DNA of 64,000 nt from Chryseobacterium camelliae. Its GTDB lineage: Bacteria; Bacteroidota; Bacteroidia; Flavobacteriales; Weeksellaceae. The stretch is taken from positions 1,978,001 to 2,042,000 of the forward strand of contig NZ_CP115859.1 of assembly GCF_027920545.1 (NCBI RefSeq), read 5' to 3'. How positions within the stretch are numbered: the stretch's first letter is position 1; every line of letters starts with the position of its first letter. This document shows positions 42,347 through 51,558 of the stretch, one piece after another. A program made the translations under genes and the position numbers. The notes beneath the pieces were generated by a model. The model was not told the DNA's origin. It worked only from the letters and a program-made list of their open reading frames with translations, and ran no database searches.

Positions 42347-42832
42347 CTAAAAATTGAGATCCAATAGCATCTTCGTATCGCAACGCTCATAAGGAGAATC
42401 AGCTACTGTAATATGTTGAAAGCCTAACTTCTCATAGAGTTTTATAGCAGGAACGAGTGAAGTGTTGGTTTCCAGAAAGATTTCCTTCGCCTTTAAATCT
42501 TTTGCTTTCCCAATCAACGTTTCTCCGATTAAATAGCCAATCTTTTTTCCCTGGGCTTTCGGACTTACCGCCATTTTGGCAAGCTCAAATATTAAAGGCT
42601 CTTCAGAGGTTTTTATTAAAGCACAGGTTCCTACCGCTTCATCATTTAAAAGAGCAAAAACAATGTGACCTCCTTTATTAATAATATAATCTTCGGGGTT
42701 ATCAAGCATTTTATAATCGCTCGCTTCCATTTTAAAAAATTTACTGATCCATTCTTCGTTCAGGTTTCTGAAATCCTGTTGGTATTTTGGATCATAATCG
42801 ACAATTTTCACGTCACTGTTATACTCGTTCAT
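42347..42832 (-). CDS. GNAT family N-acetyltransferase
   Basis: 161 residues. The GNAT core is clear: GTCALIK strand 4, LAKMAVSPKAQGKKIGYLIGETLI as the acetyl-CoA loop and helix (about 88-112), and IKLYEKLGFQ at the end. The substrate is unknown. It lies five bases after the MocR-type regulator gene and is co-transcribed with it. Confidence 0.9.
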   Translation of the reverse strand: MNEYNSDVKIVDYDPKYQQDFRNLNEEWISKFFKMEASDYKMLDNPEDYIINKGGHIVFALLNDEAVGTCALIKTSEEPLIFELAKMAVSPKAQGKKIGYLIGETLIGKAKDLKAKEIFLETNTSLVPAIKLYEKLGFQHITVADSPYERCDTKMLLDLNF

Positions 42833-42837
42833 TGTAT

Positions 42838-44253
42838 TTAAATTTTATTTTTTATCATTTTCCCTAGTTTCTCAAGATCACTTTCTACACGATCCGTCCA
42901 TTCCAGGGCATAATTCAAGCGCATGCAATTCTGATACTGATTGTACTGAGAAAACATTCTTCCCGGTGCAAAGTTTATTTTCTGACTAAAAGCCTCATCG
43001 TAAAGATCTTCTGTACATATTCTTTTATCCAGTTCCAGCCACAACATAAAACCTCCTTTCGGTTCCGAGACTTTTGTATTGTCCGGAAAATAGGCTGCCA
43101 CCGACTTTTGAATCTGATGATAATTAGCCTGTAATTTATTTCTGAACGTTCTTAAATGATGATCATACCTTCCGTATTCCAGGAAATCCGCAATGACATC
43201 CGAGTATAAAGACGGACTACAAACAGTTTGTACCAATTTCTGACGAATAATTTTATCTTTAAATTTTCCCGGAGCCACCCAGCCAATCCGGTATCCCGGA
43301 GCCAAAACTTTGGTTACAGAGCCAATCCACATAACCAATCCCGCTTCATCGTAAAACTTACATGGTTTCGGTCTTTCTGCTCCGAAATAAACGTTTCCAT
43401 AAATATCATCCTCAATCAACGGAACATTATATTCCGTAATTAATCTTACCAGTTCCTTTTTACTTTCATCAGGCATCTGAAATCCGAGAGGATTATTAAA
43501 GTTTGTCACAAAGCAGCAGGCCGATAATTTTGGAAGCACTTTTTTAAGCTCATCCAGATCGACACCGTTAAGTGGGTGAGTAGGAATTTCTACTGCTTTT
43601 AATCCTAACAATTCAATTGCCTGTAAAATTCCAAAATAAACAGGACTTTCCACCGCTACCGAATCTCCGGGCTTTGTTACCGCCATCAAGCAATTGTACA
43701 CTGCATTCATTGCTCCGGATGTGATCACTAAATCATCTTCTGTAATTTTTCCTTCCAGCACCAATGCCCATTTTGCAATCTCGCGACGCAGATGTTCACT
43801 TCCCTGAACCGGTTCATAATCTGTTCCGCTGTCATTTTTTCTTTTAATGACATTATTGATGCTTTTCTTCAATTTTGCCAGCGGAAGAAAACTTTCACCC
43901 GGAATTCCCAATGCAAACTGCGTAACATCTTTCCCCGAAATCGTTCCAAAAACTTTATCTATAAGATCTCCAGGAGATTTCTCAATGGCAGATTCTTTAA
44001 TTTTTACAATGGATGGAAGTGCCAGTTTTCTTTGTGAGGTCTGGCTCACAAAATAGCCATATTTAGGGCGGGCTTCTATTAAAGACCGGCTTTCGAGCTC
44101 CATATAAGCCTGTTTTATGGTATTTAGACTTACATTATACAGTTTCTGAGCACTCCTCAATGAAGGCAGCCGATCTCCAAACTGTAATGTTTCGCTTTTA
44201 ATCTGCTCTGTTACGGAGTTTGCAACTTTAAGATATAGAGCATCTTTGGACAT
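42838..44253 (-). CDS. MocR-type regulator: GntR HTH fused to aminotransferase-like domain
   Basis: 471 residues. The N-terminal wHTH (about 8-72) includes LPSLRSAQKLYNVSLNTIKQAYMELESRSLIEARPKYGYFV, the GntR pattern. A linker and a fold-type I PLP domain follow, with VTSGAMNAVYNCL, NFNNPLGFQM, DDIYGNVYFG, and the PLP lysine in GSVTKVLAPGYRIGW. Members sense PLP or amino-acid-like ligands and control vitamin B6 or neighbouring metabolic genes. The downstream GNAT is the only co-transcribed neighbour. Confidence 0.9.
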   Translation of the reverse strand: MSKDALYLKVANSVTEQIKSETLQFGDRLPSLRSAQKLYNVSLNTIKQAYMELESRSLIEARPKYGYFVSQTSQRKLALPSIVKIKESAIEKSPGDLIDKVFGTISGKDVTQFALGIPGESFLPLAKLKKSINNVIKRKNDSGTDYEPVQGSEHLRREIAKWALVLEGKITEDDLVITSGAMNAVYNCLMAVTKPGDSVAVESPVYFGILQAIELLGLKAVEIPTHPLNGVDLDELKKVLPKLSACCFVTNFNNPLGFQMPDESKKELVRLITEYNVPLIEDDIYGNVYFGAERPKPCKFYDEAGLVMWIGSVTKVLAPGYRIGWVAPGKFKDKIIRQKLVQTVCSPSLYSDVIADFLEYGRYDHHLRTFRNKLQANYHQIQKSVAAYFPDNTKVSEPKGGFMLWLELDKRICTEDLYDEAFSQKINFAPGRMFSQYNQYQNCMRLNYALEWTDRVESDLEKLGKMIKNKI

Positions 44254-44293
44254 AAAGATTTGTTTTTAAGTAAAATTACAATTTTAAAAGATG

Positions 44294-44665
44294 TTATACT
44301 GCATCATTCAGCCAATCAATCATTCTTTCAATATTATACTGCAGCTGTACCGGATCTCTGAAATTTTCAGAATCTTTTCTTTTGCAATAATCTTTGGACT
44401 TCATCTTAAAGTCTTCATTTTCAATTTCCTTTAAATCCGAATTTTCGTAAATCACAAAATCAATCTGATGAAACTGATTAGTTACAAGACTAGCGAACGC
44501 TACAATTTTATCCCGCTTTTTTGCCGAAAGAAAAGGAATTCCAAAGTTTTCATTAAGCCTGCTCACTCCGAACTTCTGAAGAAAAAAGTTTTTCAGTTCT
44601 ATAATGTCTGATGCATAGACTTCAGCATAGTGAAGCCAATCCTGTTGTTGAAGAATCATTTCCAT
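44294..44665 (-). CDS. Hypothetical protein
   Basis: 123 residues, soluble, no signal or TM segment. The family is not recognised. It has a helical N-terminus (WLHYAEVYASDIIELKNFFLQKFG), a central beta part (DKIVAFASLVTNQFHQIDFVIYE) and an acidic-to-basic C-terminal helix. It lies 40 bases upstream of the MocR-type gene on the same strand. Confidence 0.6.
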   Translation of the reverse strand: MEMILQQQDWLHYAEVYASDIIELKNFFLQKFGVSRLNENFGIPFLSAKKRDKIVAFASLVTNQFHQIDFVIYENSDLKEIENEDFKMKSKDYCKRKDSENFRDPVQLQYNIERMIDWLNDAV

Positions 44666-44830
44666 AATACCTGCTTTACTTCAGCTAATTTATAGAGTAT
44701 TCTTTTTTAGATACAGATACAGAAGTTTATATTTTTATGGATATAGATTCTATTTTTGTTGAAGCAGGGATCAATATTAATTAACAAAATGAAGAATCAA
44801 AAATAGAAATCAAAAAATTTATAAGGTATA

Positions 44831-44866
44831 AAAACAAAAAACCCTCCGTAATACATTACAGAGGGT
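44831..44866 (-). terminator. Terminator of the tRNA operon
   Basis: On the minus strand ACCCTC-T-GTAAT / ATTAC-G-GAGGGT (one mismatch) is followed by TTTTTTGTTTTT. It begins five bases after the last tRNA. Confidence 0.88.
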
Positions 44867-44870
44867 CTTG

Positions 44871-44954
44871 TACCCCAGGCGGGACTTGAACCCGCACGCC
44901 AAAAGAGGCACAGGATTTTAAGTCCTGCGTGTCTACCAGTTCCACCACCAGGGC
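44871..44954 (-). tRNA. tRNA-Leu (anticodon TAA)
   Basis: 84 nt on the minus strand, starting GCCCTGG. The anticodon stem CAGGA / TCCTG encloses loop CTTAAAA with anticodon TAA. The long variable arm GCCTCTTTTGGC and T arm GCGGG-TTCAAGT-CCCGC are class II leucine features. The acceptor stem uses several G.T pairs, and CCA is not encoded. Confidence 0.93.
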
Positions 44955-44960
44955 ATGGAG

Positions 44961-45036
44961 TGGAGCGAAAAACGGGATTCGAACCCGCGACCCCAACCTT
45001 GGCAAGGTTGTGCTCTACCAGCTGAGCTATTTTCGC
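44961..45036 (-). tRNA. tRNA-Gly (anticodon GCC)
   Basis: 76 nt including an encoded CCA. The acceptor stem is GCGAAAA / TTTTCGC with discriminator T. The anticodon stem is CAACC / GGTTG with loop TTGCCAA, and the T arm is GCGGG-TTCGAAT-CCCGT. Confidence 0.95.
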
Positions 45037-45044
45037 AAAACGTG

Positions 45045-45126
45045 TGCGGATGAAGGGACTCGAACCCCCACGCCTCTCGGCACCAGATCCTAAGTCTGGC
45101 GTGGCTACCAATTACACCACATCCGC
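45045..45126 (-). tRNA. tRNA-Leu (anticodon TAG)
   Basis: 82 nt. The acceptor stem is GCGGATG / CATCCGC. The anticodon stem is CCAGA / TCTGG with loop CTTAGGA and anticodon TAG. The variable arm is GCCGAGAGGC and the T arm contains GGTTCGAGTCC. It is the first of the three tRNAs in the transcript. Confidence 0.93.
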
Positions 45127-45188
45127 GTTGTTTAAATTGAAAACTTATTTTTTAAAGAACTTGTTCCGTTTTTCCGTTTTCAGTGGTG

Positions 45189-45219
45189 CAAAGATAGGAT
45201 ATTTTCTTTTACCTCCAAA
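45189..45219 (-). promoter_or_regulatory. tRNA operon promoter
   Basis: On the minus strand TTTG (45219-45216), a 19-base spacer and TATCTTTG (45196-45189) match the Bacteroidota -33/-7 consensus. The predicted start is about 60 bases before the first tRNA. Confidence 0.7.
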
Positions 45220-45315
45220 CTTTTCAAACAAAAAAATTAAAATTTTGCATTTTTTTTTTCTCGTAGCCTTTATTACGATTCATTTTCTTACTTTTACATC
45301 GTTAATTATTATGAT

Positions 45316-45693
45316 ATGGAATTACAAGGAACGATAAAGAAACTTTTTGATGCTCAGACATTTGCGAGCGGGTTTCAAAAGAGAGAAATGGTTATTTTAA
45401 CTCAGGAACAGTATCCACAGCCTATAAACATAGAATTCTTGTCTGATAAGATCAGTTTATTAGATAATCTTAGAGAAGGAGAAAATGTAAAGGTAGGAAT
45501 CAACATCAGAGGAAGAGAATGGGTTTCTCCACAGGGTGAAACTAAATATTTCAACTCTATTACAGGATGGAGAGTAGAAAAAGTTTTTGATAACGGTTCT
45601 GAACCTACACAGGCTGCGCCTTCTCATTCTGCTGCACCGGTTTCCAATGAAAATCCTTTTGCAGGAGACGACGATGACGATTTACCTTTTTAA
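45316..45693 (+). CDS. DUF3127 OB-fold protein with SSB-like acidic tail
   Basis: 125 residues. Residues 1-95 are a DUF3127 domain (ELQGTIKKLFDAQTFASGFQKREMVI, NVKVGINIRGREW, FNSITGWRVEKV), a Bacteroidota-type OB fold. A Pro/Ser/Ala linker then ends in five Asp followed by LPF, which closely copies the C-terminal tip of SSB (DDDIPF), the docking peptide for repair and replication proteins. This points to a DNA-bound role; no activity has been seen in the sequence itself. Confidence 0.88.
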   Translation: MELQGTIKKLFDAQTFASGFQKREMVILTQEQYPQPINIEFLSDKISLLDNLREGENVKVGINIRGREWVSPQGETKYFNSITGWRVEKVFDNGSEPTQAAPSHSAAPVSNENPFAGDDDDDLPF

Positions 45694-45717
45694 TTAAAAG
45701 ATAATACAGAAAATATT

Positions 45718-45748
45718 AATCCTGCTTTTTAAGTAGGATTTTTTTTCC
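45718..45748 (+). terminator. Terminator after the DUF3127 gene
   Basis: AATCCT-G-CTT / AAG-T-AGGATT with a short T loop is followed by a T8 run. Confidence 0.82.
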
Positions 45749-45753
45749 TAAAT

Positions 45754-46404
45754 ATGATTCGATTAGACGAAAATGAGATTTCATTTCCGGATCCGGAAAT
45801 TTATGAGGGTCATGAAGGCATTATCGCGTTTGGAGGTGATCTGTCTATAGAACGGATTTGGTTTGCTTATCAGCTGGGTATTTTTCCCTGGTATAATCCT
45901 GGGGAAGAAAATCTTTGGTGGTGCCCCGATCCCAGGTTTGTTTTATTTCCTGATGAATTAAAGGTTTCAAAATCGATGAGAAAAATATTGAACAGAAATA
46001 TTTTTACTTTTTCGGAGAATCAAAATTTCAGAGAGGTTATTAAAAATTGTCAGCAGACAAACAGAAAAGGACAAAGCGGAACATGGCTTTCGGATGAGCT
46101 GATGAAAACTTTCATTCAATTGCATGAATATGGTTTGGCAAAAAGTATTGAAGTATGGCAGAACGGAGAGCTTGTGGGCGGATTTTACGGCCTTCAAATC
46201 GGGAATGTTTTCTGCGGGGAAAGTATGTTTGCCAAAGTAAGCAACGCTTCCAAAGCCGGATTTATTCATTTTGTCGAGACCAATAAAAATTTAGAGTTAA
46301 TTGACTGCCAGTCTCATACGGAACATCTTGAAAGTTTGGGAGCCAAAATGATTCCCAAGAAAGAATTTTTAAAAATATTACACCAAAACAATGAACGCAG
46401 ATAA
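45754..46404 (+). CDS. aat: Leucyl/phenylalanyl-tRNA-protein transferase
   Basis: 216 residues. The family motifs FPDPEIYEGHEGIIAFGGDLS, AYQLGIFPWYN, WWCPDPR, GTWLSDELMKTFIQLHEYGLAKSIE and GGFYGLQIGNVFCGESMFA are all present. Aat adds Leu or Phe to N-terminal Lys or Arg, marking proteins for ClpS/ClpAP degradation. Its end overlaps the EamA gene by 14 bases. Confidence 0.96.
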   Translation: MIRLDENEISFPDPEIYEGHEGIIAFGGDLSIERIWFAYQLGIFPWYNPGEENLWWCPDPRFVLFPDELKVSKSMRKILNRNIFTFSENQNFREVIKNCQQTNRKGQSGTWLSDELMKTFIQLHEYGLAKSIEVWQNGELVGGFYGLQIGNVFCGESMFAKVSNASKAGFIHFVETNKNLELIDCQSHTEHLESLGAKMIPKKEFLKILHQNNERR

Positions 46405-47281
46405 AGAAAAATGGATTCTTCTCATAATATTAAGTATTATTTGGGGATCTTCTTTTATTTTAATTAAAAAATCTTTAGAACATTTCAGTCCGTATCAGGT
46501 CGGAGCCTTAAGGGTTTTGATTGCCGGACTCATTTTAATGCCCATTGCGATTTCAAAGTATAAATTATTTCCGAAAAAACATTTGAAATGGCTGATTCTG
46601 GCTGCGTTTACCGGTAACTTTATTCCTATGTTTCTGTTTCCGATCGCAGAAACTGAAGTAAGCAGCAGTATTGCAGGAATTATTAATTCCATGATGCCGA
46701 TTTTTGTGATTATTGTCGGCGCATTGGTCTGGAAGTTTAAAACCACCAGACAACAGATTGTAGGAACGTTAATAAGCTTTACGGGAGTTTGCCTGCTTGC
46801 TTTCGGAGGTGATGGTGAGGGAGGAAAGTTTAAATTGATTCCTATTTTATTGCTATTGCTGGCAACTTTATGCTACGCAATGAGCACAACAACGGTAAAA
46901 TCTAAATTAATGGAAGTTTCTTCCACCATCTTATCTGCTTTTGTCTTCTCCTTTGTTTTGTTTTTCCCTTCATTGATCGCGTTAAGCTTTACCGGGTTTT
47001 TCTCAACCTTCAGTTTTGATGAAAATACCATGACCGGGCTGATGTTTGTAAGCTTATTGTCCATCTTCGGAACAGGTTTGGCCATGATGATGAATTATCG
47101 TTTACTAAAAGTTTCCTCACCTCTTTTTGCCTCAACGGTGACTTTACTGATGCCGATCGTAGCAATTATTTGGGGATTTTTGGATGGTGAAAAACTGAGT
47201 ATTCTGCAATTTGCAGGAGCCGGAATCATTATTGCCGGATTAATCTTCTTAAGAACAAAACCCAACGTTATAAAAAAATAA
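46391..47281 (+). CDS. EamA-family (DMT) transporter
   Basis: 296 residues, ten TM helices arranged as two EamA repeats. The first begins WILLIILSIIWGSSFILIKKSLEHFSPYQVGALR, and the second has LLATLCYAMSTTTVKSKL and ASTVTLLMPIVAIIWGFLDGEKL. The family exports small metabolites or amino acids; the substrate here is unknown. Translation is coupled to aat by overlap. Confidence 0.92.
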   Translation: MNADKEKWILLIILSIIWGSSFILIKKSLEHFSPYQVGALRVLIAGLILMPIAISKYKLFPKKHLKWLILAAFTGNFIPMFLFPIAETEVSSSIAGIINSMMPIFVIIVGALVWKFKTTRQQIVGTLISFTGVCLLAFGGDGEGGKFKLIPILLLLLATLCYAMSTTTVKSKLMEVSSTILSAFVFSFVLFFPSLIALSFTGFFSTFSFDENTMTGLMFVSLLSIFGTGLAMMMNYRLLKVSSPLFASTVTLLMPIVAIIWGFLDGEKLSILQFAGAGIIIAGLIFLRTKPNVIKK

Positions 47282-47308
47282 ATCCTGCAAAAATGCAGGA
47301 TTTTTTAT
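47281..47308 (+). terminator. Terminator after the EamA gene
   Basis: A perfect 9-bp stem, AATCCTGCA / TGCAGGATT with a 4-base A loop, is followed by TTTTA. It overlaps the final base of the stop codon. Confidence 0.88.
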
Positions 47309-47359
47309 TTGATTTAAAGCGAATTTAAAAACTACTTCTTCCATCAGGAAGTTTAGCAT

Positions 47360-48742
47360 CTATAAATTTTTCTTTTTCACTTTTGCCTTCGCTTTTTTGA
47401 CCTCATCTCTGATGAACGGATATTTCTTCTGCATATCCGTAGCCAAAGCCGGGTCTAAATCGAGTGCTTTTTGAAGAGATTCCACCCCTTTTTCATGTTC
47501 TTTCAAGTTGAAATAACAATTGCTCAGCTGGTAGAACAGTTCCGCTCTGTGATGCGCTTTTAAAGCTTTGTTTAAAAGAGCTACCGCTTCTTCATATTCT
47601 CCCAGAAGCATCAATACTTCCGAATAGGCATACCAATTATAGAATCTTGAAGGCTCTGCATCTACCAATTTTTTTAAGCAAGAGAGGCTTTCTTCAAATT
47701 TACCTGAATCGATAAACAAAAATGCTAATCTTTTCTGGTAATCAAGATTGTTCTCATTAAGGTGAGTCGCTTCTTTTGCAAAATGCAGAGCTTCTGTCAT
47801 CCCGCCCATCTCTTCATAAAGATAAGACTGCTCCATCATGGCAAGATAGAACTGCGGGTCTTCTCTCAGTGATTTCTGAAAAGAATTGAGTGCCATAATC
47901 GGCTGCTTCAAAGCTTTGTAGCAAAGTCCAATTTTATAAAATGTAAATGCCTTTGTATATTCTAACTCTAGCATTTCTTCGTAGACTTCTATCGCCTTTT
48001 TGTATTGACCTAATGCTTCATAACATGCCGCTTTATTGGCATACACTCCAACAGAACTTGAATTGATTGCCAATAAATAATCATATCCTTTTATTGCTTC
48101 TTCGTAATTTTTTCTGTTGAAATAAAATTGGCCATACTCGAACCAAGCCACTTCTGAATAAGCAAATTCATCCAGGTATTCATTAAGGAAAGCAATCGCT
48201 TCTTCGTTCTTGTTCAGATCAGCAAAGCAAACCATACAGTTTTCCAGCGAATATTCATCCGTCGGATCTTCTTTAAGGGCTTTTCTGTAATGTTTAAGGG
48301 CATTAAAAGGATCGCCAAGATTTACATATTCATCCGCAATGAAATTGTGAAGAAAATTCTCTTCTTCCTTCAGTTCCAATGCTTTTTTACATATATCAAT
48401 CGATCTTTTAGGGTTTCCTAAATTTGAATAATACTTAGCATAGCACACCAAAAAGTCTGTATTTTCCATTGAGGAACCTTTCAACTCGTCGATAAGCTCC
48501 TTTGCCGTAGTATATTCTTCCCATTCCAATAAAATTTCAAGTTTTTTGATCTTGATATCTAAAGAATTGGGGTGAAGCTTCAGACCATAATTAACGGCAG
48601 TGTCTGCGTAATTAAAATCTCCCAGCTCCAAATAGTAAACAATAATATCTTCTAACTCCTCTGTATCAAAGTAGAATTCATCATTGTTTTCCATCATTTC
48701 CTCGAACTTTTTTACCAGTTCATTTCCAAAATACTCTTCCAA
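47360..48742 (-). CDS. Tetratricopeptide repeat protein
   Basis: 460 residues, helical throughout, with about a dozen TPR units (for example NFLHNFIADEYVNLGDPFNALKHYRKAL and SVGVYANKAACYEALGQYKKAIEVYEEML). No signal peptide or TM segment was found, so it is a cytoplasmic scaffold. The start used is TTG at 48742; the frame stays open upstream but has no ATG, and the nearest internal Met is about residue 17. Flavobacterial homologues I recall begin at MEEYFGNEL, which supports this start. Confidence 0.9.
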   Translation of the reverse strand: MEEYFGNELVKKFEEMMENNDEFYFDTEELEDIIVYYLELGDFNYADTAVNYGLKLHPNSLDIKIKKLEILLEWEEYTTAKELIDELKGSSMENTDFLVCYAKYYSNLGNPKRSIDICKKALELKEEENFLHNFIADEYVNLGDPFNALKHYRKALKEDPTDEYSLENCMVCFADLNKNEEAIAFLNEYLDEFAYSEVAWFEYGQFYFNRKNYEEAIKGYDYLLAINSSSVGVYANKAACYEALGQYKKAIEVYEEMLELEYTKAFTFYKIGLCYKALKQPIMALNSFQKSLREDPQFYLAMMEQSYLYEEMGGMTEALHFAKEATHLNENNLDYQKRLAFLFIDSGKFEESLSCLKKLVDAEPSRFYNWYAYSEVLMLLGEYEEAVALLNKALKAHHRAELFYQLSNCYFNLKEHEKGVESLQKALDLDPALATDMQKKYPFIRDEVKKAKAKVKKKNL

Positions 48743-49040
48743 TACTCGTTTCCATAGTCGGCCAATGTTTGAATGTGCTTACAAACCTCGGCAAACTTTT
48801 TAAATTAATATTACTTCTGAAATTTATCATTCAAAATATATGCAAAGTTGCGATTTTTTTTTGACATTCATTTTCGTAAATTTCTATCTTAAAGATAGTG
48901 AAAAGAACATTATAATCAAACGATTGTGGATAAAAAAAGAAGAGTTATTGTTAAATTAACACGATTAATCTCTTTCTGTTGGGCTTTTCATTTTACTTTT
49001 CCTATAAAAGAACCGCTGTATGGATATCCATATTTTTGAA
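48743..49040. other. Gap with palindromes, no gene recognised
   Basis: Contains GTTAA-A-TTAAC (48950-48960) and a perfect 14-bp palindrome TATGGATATCCATA (49019-49032). No exact TAnnTTTG box was identified for the TPR gene. Confidence 0.3.
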
Positions 49041-49071
49041 TAAAAAAAGAACGAGACTCAAAGCCTCGTTC
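49041..49071 (-). terminator. Terminator of glmM
   Basis: GAACGAG (49049-49055) pairs with CTCGTTC (49065-49071). On the minus strand it is followed by a T7 run. Confidence 0.85.
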
Positions 49072-49081
49072 CTCTATTTTA

Positions 49082-50464
49082 TTATATCAAACTTTTGATT
49101 TTTGCGATGATATCATCTCCTAATTGATCCGCTTCTTCCTGAGATTTAGCTTCTGTGTAAATTCTGATAATCGGCTCCGTATTGGATTTTCTAAGATGAA
49201 CCCAGTTGTTTTCAAAATCGATTTTTACACCATCAACCGTAGAAACTTCTTCGTTCTGATATTCTTTTTCCATTTTAGCTAAAATAGCATCCACATTGAT
49301 TTCAGAAGTCAGTTCAATTTTCTTTTTCCCCATAAAATAGCCTGGATAGCCTGCCCTTAGTTCGGAAACCGTTTTATTTTCCTTTGCCAAATGGGTTAAA
49401 AACAAGGCAACTCCTACTAAAGAATCTCTTCCGTAATGCAAATCAGGATAGATAATTCCTCCGTTTCCTTCTCCGCCAATCACTGCATTTTTCTCTTTCA
49501 TTAAAGTCACTACGTTCACTTCTCCGACAGCACTTGCAAAATATTCAGAGTTGTGCGTATGCGCAACATCTCTCAAAGCACGGCTTGAAGAAAGGTTGGA
49601 AACTGCCACCCCATTTTTATTTTTCAACAGATAGTCTGCAACGGCAACCAAAGTGTATTCTTCACCGAACATTTCTCCTTTTTCATCGATTAGTGCTAGC
49701 CTGTCAACATCCGGATCTACAACAACTCCTAAATCTGCCCCTTCTTTTTTCACTAATTCACAAATATCTCCCAAATGTTCTTTCAACGGTTCAGGGTTGT
49801 GAGGAAAATGACCTGTCGGCTCACAATATAATTTTACGGTTTCACAACCTAATTTATCCAACAACATCGGAATGGCAATTCCTCCGGTAGAATTTACCGC
49901 ATCTAAAACAACTTTGAATTTTTTTGCTTTAATCGCTTCTGCATCTACCATTGGTAAATCAAGAATCTGCTGAATATGAATATCAAAAGCATTATCTCTT
50001 GTTTCATATTTTCCTAAATCATCCACTTCTGCATAATTGAAATCTTCACTTTCAGCCAATGCTAGAACTTCTGCCCCGTTTTCTCCCGTGATGAATTCTC
50101 CTTTTTCATTTAATAGTTTCAGAGCATTCCATTGTTTTGGATTGTGAGAGGCAGTTAAGATAATTCCTCCGTCTGCTTTCAACTCAGGAACCATAATTTC
50201 TACGGTTGGAGTGGTAGAAAGTCCCAAATCGATCACATTGATTCCAAGACCTTGCAGCGTTGCCGTAACCAAAGAAGAAACCATTTGCCCGGAAATCCTG
50301 GCATCTCTTCCGATGATTAATGTTAAATCTTTTTTATTTTTATTATTCTGAAGCCAAGTTCCGAATGCCGAAGCAAATTTTACCACATCAAGCGGTGTCA
50401 AGTTATCGTTTACTTTTCCCCCGATCGTTCCGCGGATTCCTGAAATACTTTTTATTAATGACAT
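49082..50464 (-). CDS. glmM: Phosphoglucosamine mutase
   Basis: 460 residues. It begins SGIRGTIGG and carries the phosphoserine loop TASHNP with Ser106, the metal-binding DPDVDR, the sugar-binding GEGNGG and a C-terminal phosphate loop RKSNTEPIIRIY. It converts glucosamine-6-phosphate to glucosamine-1-phosphate, feeding UDP-GlcNAc for the Mur enzymes encoded earlier in the window. A bacterial phosphomannomutase would share motifs, but the start and length favour GlmM. Confidence 0.9.
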   Translation of the reverse strand: MSLIKSISGIRGTIGGKVNDNLTPLDVVKFASAFGTWLQNNKNKKDLTLIIGRDARISGQMVSSLVTATLQGLGINVIDLGLSTTPTVEIMVPELKADGGIILTASHNPKQWNALKLLNEKGEFITGENGAEVLALAESEDFNYAEVDDLGKYETRDNAFDIHIQQILDLPMVDAEAIKAKKFKVVLDAVNSTGGIAIPMLLDKLGCETVKLYCEPTGHFPHNPEPLKEHLGDICELVKKEGADLGVVVDPDVDRLALIDEKGEMFGEEYTLVAVADYLLKNKNGVAVSNLSSSRALRDVAHTHNSEYFASAVGEVNVVTLMKEKNAVIGGEGNGGIIYPDLHYGRDSLVGVALFLTHLAKENKTVSELRAGYPGYFMGKKKIELTSEINVDAILAKMEKEYQNEEVSTVDGVKIDFENNWVHLRKSNTEPIIRIYTEAKSQEEADQLGDDIIAKIKSLI

Positions 50465-50595
50465 TATTCTGTTTTTATTTATACTAATTGTTAATGATTC
50501 CTCTTACTGATACCAGCAAAATGGTTTTTAAATTTTCACCAAAAATACTAATAAAAATTGTGCTACAATAAGCATCTTATCCACAAGAAAGTTAA

Positions 50596-50623
50596 TACAA
50601 AAAAGCCCGGTATTCACCGAGCT
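50596..50623 (-). terminator. Terminator after the outer-membrane barrel gene
   Basis: AGC-C-CGGT (50604-50611) pairs with ACCG-A-GCT (50616-50623), with a T-run on the minus strand. Although it sits just upstream of glmM in transcription order from 51516, it ends the 50647-51516 gene. Confidence 0.8.
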
Positions 50624-50646
50624 GTAATTATTGCCATTCAATTTAT

Positions 50647-51516
50647 TTAAAAATGATATTTAACGCCTACATTTAATCCAACATTTGAAAACGGAGCAGA
50701 GAACTTCAGCTCTTTTCTTGGCTGGTTATCACTCTGAGCAGTCCCATCTGTTCTATCTACAAATTCAATTTCTCTATCACTCACATTTAAGCTATTCAGA
50801 TAATCTTCTCCATTTTCTATCGCTTTTGTTACCTCTCCTTTGTCCGGAGAATAATTCAGCCCTATTGCTGTAACTTCACCAAATAAAGACAATTGGTTAT
50901 TGAGCGCATAATCTATACCCAGAGCACCGTGAAAGCCAACCGCAGCTCCTCCGTTATATTCTTCATACCAATCTCTGGAGTAATTAGCATCCGGTTCTCT
51001 TACCTCATATTCAGAAGTAATTTTACCTGCCACACCTATTACAATACCTGCTTTTGCATAAGGTTTAACATTCCCGGCTCCAGCTGTAAATACCACTGCA
51101 GGTTTAAACTGGAGCATTTTTCCTGAAATGCTTTGCTCTGCTCTGTAAGATGGAAAATCTTTGTCTGTCTCCGTAAATGTCGTTTTACTTCCAAATAGGT
51201 AATCAATCCCCAGTTCAGCACCAATATTGCTTGTAAACATATAACCGAAATCCACCCCTACTGAAGGTCCTTTTCCCAAAGAGAAGGGCACAACTTCTAC
51301 TATGTTTGGCCCAGATTGCACGGTTTCATCGTTTGCATAAAAATACGGACTTCCTTTGGTCGTTATCGGAAAATTATATCCTCCATTAATTCCTACATAG
51401 AAACCGCTCTTTGCCGGCGCTGAAGTTAAAGTTTGGGCATTAGATAGTCCCAGAGATGATAGTCCCAGGACGAATAGTCCTGCTAAAGCCTTCTTTGCAT
51501 TGTTCTTAATTTTCAT
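50647..51516 (-). CDS. Outer-membrane beta-barrel protein
   Basis: 289 residues from ATG 51516. A longer reading from 51561 would run through the -7 box and hides a good signal peptide (MKIKNNAKKALAGLFVLGL, cleavage near LSNAQ). The mature part is a small OmpA/Omp_b-brl-type barrel: GFYVGINGGYNFP, VGVDFGYMFTSNIGAELGIDYLFGSKT, YAKAGIVIG and a last strand GLNVGVKYHF with terminal Phe. It may be a porin or structural barrel; no OmpA peptidoglycan domain is attached. Confidence 0.88.
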   Translation of the reverse strand: MKIKNNAKKALAGLFVLGLSSLGLSNAQTLTSAPAKSGFYVGINGGYNFPITTKGSPYFYANDETVQSGPNIVEVVPFSLGKGPSVGVDFGYMFTSNIGAELGIDYLFGSKTTFTETDKDFPSYRAEQSISGKMLQFKPAVVFTAGAGNVKPYAKAGIVIGVAGKITSEYEVREPDANYSRDWYEEYNGGAAVGFHGALGIDYALNNQLSLFGEVTAIGLNYSPDKGEVTKAIENGEDYLNSLNVSDREIEFVDRTDGTAQSDNQPRKELKFSAPFSNVGLNVGVKYHF

Positions 51517-51558
51517 AAATATTTTTTTAGTGTTGTAAGTATTAAAACTATTTTTTTT

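Noticed and set aside
44797..45111. 104-codon minus-strand frame
   Set aside because: It runs through the tRNA-Gly gene, most of the TAA tRNA-Leu and part of the TAG tRNA-Leu; the apparent protein is an artefact.
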